DNA of 64,000 bases from the NCBI GenBank assembly GCA_045628725.1, contig JAZQPT010000101.1, positions 1-64,000 on the forward strand. Direction: 5' to 3'. This document shows positions 59,254-64,000 of the stretch, piece after piece (positions within the stretch are counted from its first letter, which is position 1; each line of letters opens with the position of its first letter). A program made the translations under genes and the position numbers. Source of the DNA: JACQGD01 sp045628725 (lineage in GTDB: Bacteria; Patescibacteriota; Saccharimonadia; Saccharimonadales; Saccharimonadaceae). Under the pieces are notes generated by a model that did no database searches, was not told the DNA's origin, and saw only the letters and a list, made by a program, of their open reading frames with translations.

Positions 59254-60222
59254 ATGGGAGTTATAGAAAATGGTGGCGCACAAGCTATCAAAGGATTTAA
59301 TTATCAAAAATCTGTGATAGCTTTAATCGCTGTGCTTCATTACCTTGACTCAGATCAAGTTGATCTCTACATAGAGTCCGAGGACGATATTGTAGTCAAG
59401 ACATCCGCGAGGAAGACGTACATACAGTCGAAAAGTACTGAGCAGACCATCGCTTCGATTGTTTACCGTAAAGACGGTAAAGCCTCAGTCCTAGAAAAGA
59501 ACCTGTCTAATGGTGGCGACAATACGGATGATAGATACAAACTTGTGACTCCAAGGTTCGGAGGTCAGGACAAGTACCTTTCGGAAATTGATGCAGAGAT
59601 ATTCACTGAAGGCGCACAGGTGTACTCGTACTTGCAAACTGCAAGAACCAGTATTACAGATAAACTACCTGATGTCTCTGAGGTAAAGCTAAGGAATTCC
59701 AGAGTAGCTCTGACAGCTTTTCCCGCTAAGCAAGCTGACGCCCTGACCCATATTAAAGGCGTGATGTCCAATATGAATATACCAATTGACAATAGTTATG
59801 GATCGGCTGCACTGGGCGAGCTTTGTCTTAGGATCGATCAAAAAAGTGAGATAATTGCCAAAGACGCTACTGACTACGAGAAGAAGAAAATTACCCAACA
59901 TGACCTTCGGCGAATATTTGGACACACCTATAAAGCTCAATTATTCGAAGATATTATAGATGCACTCGGATACTCTATAATGAAAAGAACTGAATTAGTA
60001 AATAAAAATGCAACAATAGGTGCGATATTTGGAGCGTACATCGATATGGCAATAGAAGAGATCAAGAGCATGGATGACCTGACCGATGTTGATGAGCGCA
60101 CCGTCATAAATCGAGTTTTAAATGCTATCTCATTTACCTCAGACGTCAGCAAGGTAGACAAAGAAGCAGTTGCGGTTAACGCACTGAGCCATGTCATGTT
60201 CGAGAGGAGCCAGGCATGCTAG
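59254..60222 (+). CDS. DUF4297/Cap4-like dsDNA nuclease domain protein
   Basis: A 322-aa cytoplasmic protein. The start GGAQAIKGFNYQKSVIALIA and the acidic-then-QxK pattern (Glu41-Asp45 in YIESEDDIVV; Gln58-Lys60 in IQSKST) fit the PD-(D/E)XK nuclease of DUF4297, the effector domain of Cap4, Lamassu-Cap4 and DdmA. The C-terminal half (about 205-322) is helical and unrecognised. TATAAT (59238-59243) lies 10 nt ahead. It overlaps the ATPase gene by 7 nt, so the two are made together. Nuclease activity is inferred, not shown. Confidence 0.72.
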   Translation: MGVIENGGAQAIKGFNYQKSVIALIAVLHYLDSDQVDLYIESEDDIVVKTSARKTYIQSKSTEQTIASIVYRKDGKASVLEKNLSNGGDNTDDRYKLVTPRFGGQDKYLSEIDAEIFTEGAQVYSYLQTARTSITDKLPDVSEVKLRNSRVALTAFPAKQADALTHIKGVMSNMNIPIDNSYGSAALGELCLRIDQKSEIIAKDATDYEKKKITQHDLRRIFGHTYKAQLFEDIIDALGYSIMKRTELVNKNATIGAIFGAYIDMAIEEIKSMDDLTDVDERTVINRVLNAISFTSDVSKVDKEAVAVNALSHVMFERSQAC

Positions 60223-61907
60223 TAAAAAGAATATTGATTATTGATCATGATAGTGGTGAAGCTGGCGAATATAGCTTCTCTGCTGGGCCAAATCTGCTTG
60301 TCAGCGCTGATAACAGCCAAGGCAAATCGAGTCTACTGAAGGCGCTATATTATGCTCTAGGCTTAGATATAAAGCCGTTTCCGAAAGACTGGAGACCTCC
60401 GAAAATGACGATCAAGATAGATCTTCATAATGAAGTAACGCACAAGGATGTCTATGTCGTGCGCAAGGGAGACTTATTCTATACATCGGATAGCAAGGGC
60501 TCTATAAGTATTCAGGAGTATACAAGATGGCTGTCCGAGCAGCTAGGGGTTGATCTTAAGCTTACTAATAAGCAAACTAAAATCACAAAATCTGTTTCCT
60601 ACCCGTCTGCGTTAATTGCACCATTTTATGTCGATCAGGATAACTCCTGGTCTGGTAGGTTATTTTCATCGTACGGTGAAATGGGTATGTACGCCGAGAT
60701 GCCACAAAGGATAATTGAATATATCCTACGAATTTCGGATGACGATGAGCTCAAACTTAAAGAGCAATTATCCAAGCTTCGTAAGCGTATGAGCACGGCG
60801 TCATCAAAGCGTTCTAATGTAAATGAAGTATACATGGATTACCTTGAAGATGAGCCGGCTGGATTAACTGGACAGGTATCGAGCATGCTCAATCCGGCAG
60901 AGTCAAATCAGAAGAGCCTCGATCAATTCATCCAGCTTATGGGTAAAGCAAACGAGCTGTATATCAAACAAAGAGCTACAAGGATAAAACTCCAGCGGGA
61001 ATACGATCAAAAGCTCAAGACATACGAAGAATATAAATCCATAAAACGCATGTTGGACGGCGACTACGAGTCAATTAAGTCGGTATGTAAGAACTGTAAG
61101 TCAGAATTAACGCCTGAACAGATACAGACCCGTATGGATATCAGCACAAATCTGTTTGAACTCTCATACCTAATCTCTACTACCAAGCTCGAGCTCGAGG
61201 ATCACAGAAAGAAACTAGAGTCTGCCGTTCAAGCTGAGTCAGAGTCTAATGTTGAGTATAAAAAACTATCCGATCAGGTTGAGTCAAATCAAAACCTGCA
61301 ATCAATCGCCGAGTACATTGAGGAAGAGTCTAAGAAAAAAACACATGAAGAGTTTGCATCAATCATTCAAAAGCTGGACGGCGCAATTGGCGAACTAGAT
61401 TCAGACATCAAAGAGCTGTCGAAAGAACACAGAGAGCTACAAAAGACATCTACAAAGCATATAGATGAAGTTTCGCACTCATACCTTGAATACGTCAATG
61501 ACCTCTCTATGATCATGAAAGGCTCTAACGTCAACGATGTAGAGTTCAAGAATTTCGCCATACCCCAGTCCAGTGGCGTCCACTCTAATCAACGATACTT
61601 AGGAAGCTACCTCGCCTATATGAAGCTTATTTCTCAGTATGGCCGGTACAGCTTGCCGTTCTGCATAGACTCTTTTATTAAAAATGAGACGGCTGCTAAT
61701 AAATCTGACGTAATGTTTGAGGCCACTGAAAAATACCTTCTTGGCCTAGAACAACAGACCATCTTTTCAGCCATAGATGAAAGCGTGGAGGCATTCATAA
61801 AAAATACAGACAAATATCATCAAGTGCGTATCGAGGGTAGGCTTTTGTCTACCGATAAATTCAAAGAGGCCCTAAGCGAGGTGAAGGATATCGTAACGGT
61901 AGACTAA
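60216..61907 (+). CDS. Short SMC/Rad50-like ATPase with zinc-hook motif
   Basis: A 563-aa protein: Walker A DNSQGKSSLLKALYYALG (about 32-49) in an ABC/SMC-type head, coiled coil (about 175-285), a CKNC pair at about 290 at the coil apex as in Rad50 zinc hooks, returning coiled coil (about 310-430), and a C-terminal head with Walker B-like LPFCIDSFIKNE (about 480). The coils are much shorter than in Rad50 or LmuB. It resembles the ATPase of Lamassu and ABC-3C conflict systems. Two nt separate it from the next gene. Confidence 0.8.
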   Translation: MLVKRILIIDHDSGEAGEYSFSAGPNLLVSADNSQGKSSLLKALYYALGLDIKPFPKDWRPPKMTIKIDLHNEVTHKDVYVVRKGDLFYTSDSKGSISIQEYTRWLSEQLGVDLKLTNKQTKITKSVSYPSALIAPFYVDQDNSWSGRLFSSYGEMGMYAEMPQRIIEYILRISDDDELKLKEQLSKLRKRMSTASSKRSNVNEVYMDYLEDEPAGLTGQVSSMLNPAESNQKSLDQFIQLMGKANELYIKQRATRIKLQREYDQKLKTYEEYKSIKRMLDGDYESIKSVCKNCKSELTPEQIQTRMDISTNLFELSYLISTTKLELEDHRKKLESAVQAESESNVEYKKLSDQVESNQNLQSIAEYIEEESKKKTHEEFASIIQKLDGAIGELDSDIKELSKEHRELQKTSTKHIDEVSHSYLEYVNDLSMIMKGSNVNDVEFKNFAIPQSSGVHSNQRYLGSYLAYMKLISQYGRYSLPFCIDSFIKNETAANKSDVMFEATEKYLLGLEQQTIFSAIDESVEAFIKNTDKYHQVRIEGRLLSTDKFKEALSEVKDIVTVD

Positions 61908-61909
61908 AT

Positions 61910-63469
61910 ATGATTTCAAAAACAGATTACATAACCTACCTCAAACACCCAGCATGGCTCTGGCTTCGCAAAAATCAGCCGGACTTCTTAGATGCGCCAG
62001 ATGAAAACTCGCAGGCTATCATCGACGAAGGCCGAGAGTTTGAAAAGCTGGCCGAGCAGATATTTCCTGAAGCTATTCACCTCGATCGCAGCAACTATGC
62101 AGATATGAAGGAGTGGGCGGACGAAACGAGAGTCTTACTCGATCGGGGTGTCGGTACTATTCTGCAAGCAGCCTTTCTCTACGACGACTTCCTGTGTATT
62201 GCTGATGCTATCACTCGGGATGGCGATGCATACACCCTGACTGAGATTAAAGCGACGACTTCGCCAGGTAAAGAGCATGTCTGCGACCTTGCGTTTCAAA
62301 AGGCGGTTATTGAATGGAGTGGGTATCCTGTCAAAACAGCGCAAGTGCTCCATGCTAATAAAGATTATCTCCGACTGGGTAATATCAAGCTCGAAGATAT
62401 CGTAATGTTCACTGACGTGACCGACAAAGTAAATAAAGAAATGCTCCATACGACAGAGCAAATGCGAGAAGCCGCAAAAACAGCCGAACTGCAGGAGATG
62501 CCAAGCGATTCACTTCGTTACGCCGGCCTCGGTGCCTCCAGCGAATACCGTGAAATATACCGCGCGCTCCATCCCAACATCCCCGAATACAGTATCTATG
62601 ACCTCGCCTCCAATAAAGGACGAGGGACAGATAAATTAATTGGTGAGCTCGAAGATGGTGGCGTCGAGTATATCGTCGATATCCCTGACTCAATCGCCTC
62701 AGCGCGACTTATTCTTGGGCAGAAGAACTCAACCATAGACTTTCAGGACATCATGGATAGCGGTAAAATTCTGATCTGCAACTTCTCAAAGGGTTTACTC
62801 GGCGAAGATGTATCAGAGTTATTTGGTATTGCCGTACTTGCTAAGCTGCAGCTAGCAAGCTTGCGACGTGCCAGGCAGCGGCAGTCGGAGCGCCGCCGTT
62901 TTTATCTCTACGTAGATGAATTTCAGAACTTCGCAACGCCATCATTCGTTCAACTTTTAAGCGAGGCTCGAAAGTACCGACTACTCCTAACAATAGCCGA
63001 GCAATCAACCAGCCAGCAAGATGACCAGCAGATGGTTAATATCATTATGGCAAACGTCGGTACTATTATCTGCTTCAGGACAGGCAACCCGCAAGATGAA
63101 CGTATGCTACTACCTCTGTTTAGTCCGTTTATCGAACAGGGTGAAATAAGTAATCTGCCGGCCTTTAATTTTTACGCAAAACTGTCAGCCATTCACGCTC
63201 AGGAGCCATTATCCGGGCGGACATTACTATTAGATAGTGAGGGTAGTGACGATGTCATGAAAGAGGTTATTGAACATTCGCGGAATGTATTCGCCACAAG
63301 ACAAGAAACGCCAAAAGAGGGGCTATCCGAGAGTAAAAATGTAGCTACCGTGAGCCTCTATAAGCAAAAAACCACAAAGCGACAATCAAAACGAATAATA
63401 AAAACAAAGACCCAGCCTACAGTGCACACTAAGACTACTCAATCTACGTCAAGGCCGCCTGGTTTTTAG
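61910..63469 (+). CDS. Chimera: RecB-like nuclease (DUF2779-type) plus distal half of a VirD4/TraG coupling ATPase
   Basis: A 519-aa protein. Residues 1-about 262 match the N-terminal part of DUF2779 proteins, a Cas4/RecB-like nuclease: GREFEKLA (41-48), Asp99, TEIKATTS with Glu112 and Lys114, and AFQKAVIEW. From about 270 the sequence becomes the second half of a type IV coupling protein: STIDFQDIMDSGKILICNFS, Walker B FYLYVDEFQNFATPSF (331-346) and SEARKYRLLLTIAEQSTSQ. Walker A is absent. The open frame is intact across the junction (near 62705). Basic Ser/Thr-rich tail. Confidence 0.8.
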   Translation: MISKTDYITYLKHPAWLWLRKNQPDFLDAPDENSQAIIDEGREFEKLAEQIFPEAIHLDRSNYADMKEWADETRVLLDRGVGTILQAAFLYDDFLCIADAITRDGDAYTLTEIKATTSPGKEHVCDLAFQKAVIEWSGYPVKTAQVLHANKDYLRLGNIKLEDIVMFTDVTDKVNKEMLHTTEQMREAAKTAELQEMPSDSLRYAGLGASSEYREIYRALHPNIPEYSIYDLASNKGRGTDKLIGELEDGGVEYIVDIPDSIASARLILGQKNSTIDFQDIMDSGKILICNFSKGLLGEDVSELFGIAVLAKLQLASLRRARQRQSERRRFYLYVDEFQNFATPSFVQLLSEARKYRLLLTIAEQSTSQQDDQQMVNIIMANVGTIICFRTGNPQDERMLLPLFSPFIEQGEISNLPAFNFYAKLSAIHAQEPLSGRTLLLDSEGSDDVMKEVIEHSRNVFATRQETPKEGLSESKNVATVSLYKQKTTKRQSKRIIKTKTQPTVHTKTTQSTSRPPGF

Positions 63470-63729
63470 TTGTCGAGGTCTTCGAGTGTTTTGCTGATCT
63501 TTTCAGCAGCTAACCCAAAGTCTTCATCAGGCTGGACTGGGGTGTCTGAGGTGATATCTTTCACCTCGTTGTATAGGTCAAGAATCTCAACTGCTTTTGC
63601 TGGCCGCTTTGCTGCAATCAGATCTACGTTAAATGCAACGGCGTCTATATTCGAACCATGAACTCGACTAGCTATGCCCGTAGCTTTATCAGAACGTACA
63701 CCTACATCAGTCTTCTTTGGATCATTCAT
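63466..63729 (-). CDS. Small soluble protein of unknown function
   Basis: An 87-aa acidic protein with mixed composition (DLIAAKRPAKAVEILDLYNE and a helical C-terminus EDFGLAAEKISKTLEDLDN). It overlaps the chimera gene's stop by 4 nt tail to tail. On its strand TATAAT ends 8 nt before the ATG. No family recognised; possible small regulator or antitoxin by size only. Confidence 0.5.
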   Translation of the reverse strand: MNDPKKTDVGVRSDKATGIASRVHGSNIDAVAFNVDLIAAKRPAKAVEILDLYNEVKDITSDTPVQPDEDFGLAAEKISKTLEDLDN

Positions 63730-63786
63730 TGATATCTATTATACGACATTTTAACAACAATAATCCAGGCATGCTAAAATAGAGGT

Positions 63787-64000
63787 ATGACTACCCCTGA
63801 TGGTACAACAAAGAAGGTCGCGAAGAGATTGAAGGCTCTTCGTAGTGATCGTCACCTCACTCAAGCTGATATAGCAGAGAAAGCTAAGATGAGTACTAAC
63901 TACTACGCCAAGATTGAGCGCGGTGAGGTTCGCCCGTCAGTTGATATCTACGAACGACTGGCGAAAGCCCTAAAAGTAACCGCGTCGGATATATTTCCTT
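63787..64000 (+). CDS. Xre-family HTH regulator (cut by window edge)
   Basis: The first 71 residues of a Cro/C1-type helix-turn-helix protein: RLKALRSDRHLTQADIAEKA, then YYAKIERGEVRPSVDIYERL, ALKVTASDIF. TAAAAT (63775-63780) ends exactly 6 nt before the ATG, a leaderless pattern. It is the best candidate in view for the protein binding the palindromes at 56418-56457, but the distance (7 kb) makes this only a suggestion. Confidence 0.88.
   Translation, partial: MTTPDGTTKKVAKRLKALRSDRHLTQADIAEKAKMSTNYYAKIERGEVRPSVDIYERLAKALKVTASDIFP

Larger units (their letters stand above)
54612..64000. mobile_element. Integrated conjugative/mobilisable-type element (right end outside window)
   Basis: From just after tRNA-Gln the genes change character: large serine recombinase, small co-transcribed gene, palindromic control region, replication-relaxation protein, cargo, a coupling-ATPase half and an Xre regulator. 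Together these suggest an ICE or IME-like element. No direct repeat of the tRNA 3' end was found before the right edge, so the right end and true att sites are not seen. Confidence 0.6.

Noticed and set aside
1..64000. CRISPR arrays, insertion sequences and rRNA genes
   Set aside because: Looked for on both strands; no regularly spaced repeats, transposase genes with terminal inverted repeats or rRNA signatures were found.

Overview
The window looks like a chromosome segment of a member of the Candidate Phyla Radiation, most likely a Candidatus Saccharibacteria (TM7) bacterium. This is inferred from gene content: LemA-HtpX next to ligA, NAD salvage rather than synthesis, MurF-like and small-genome housekeeping genes, a VirD4-type coupling domain of the kind found in TM7, and several actinobacterial-looking genes (Lsr2 remnant, DUF7144 proteins, heterodimeric lycopene cyclase, GH6). 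UGA is used as a stop (crtI, nadD-region genes), so the genetic code is standard. No rRNA, CRISPR array or insertion sequence was seen.

Layout. 1-15 kb is an accessory region of small solitary genes (peptidase E, M23 peptidase, choloylglycine-type amidase, alcohol dehydrogenase, Hsp20, GH97, lysozyme-like protein, pentapeptide protein) with gene fragments and long gaps. 15.3-20.2 kb is a six-gene operon (crtE-crtB-crtI-crtYc-crtYd-UbiA elongase) that predicts a C50 cyclic carotenoid, in the gene order known from Corynebacterium. 20.3-25.5 kb holds tRNA-Cys, tRNA-Leu, lemA, htpX, a membrane protein and a ligA without its zinc finger. 25.5-27.7 kb is a nucleotide-pool cleaning operon (MazG-like plus two HAM1-type pyrophosphatases). 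27.6-33.6 kb is an NAD salvage regulon (pncA, pncB, Nudix-kinase fusion, histidine phosphatase, nrtR, nadD) with matching 21-bp palindromic operators in both intergenic regions. 33.7-47.7 kb is core: ABC exporter, RRM protein, tRNA-Ala, murF-like, leuS, rpmF, nusB, Nudix, rnc, rpsP, khpA, trmD; the rpsP-khpA-trmD group is split by an Lsr2 remnant, membrane genes and two candidate small RNAs. 47.9-54.4 kb carries membrane proteins, a deacetylase-glycosyltransferase fusion and a GH6 lipoprotein.

From tRNA-Gln (54.5 kb) to the right edge is an integrated element: large serine recombinase, a 58-aa gene, a palindrome-rich divergent control region, a replication-relaxation protein, cargo genes, and a three-gene operon (59.2-63.5 kb). 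That operon encodes a DUF4297/Cap4-like nuclease, a short SMC-like ATPase with a zinc-hook CxxC, and a protein whose N-terminal half is a RecB/DUF2779-like nuclease and whose C-terminal half is the distal half of a VirD4/TraG coupling ATPase. It is the best candidate here for an undescribed system, probably antiphage or anti-plasmid.

Two genome-wide signals recur. Many genes have a -10 box (TANNNT) ending exactly 6-7 nt before the start codon with no ribosome binding site, which predicts leaderless mRNAs. Elsewhere near-consensus TTGACA-17-TATAAT promoters stand in front of short structured transcripts without long ORFs.
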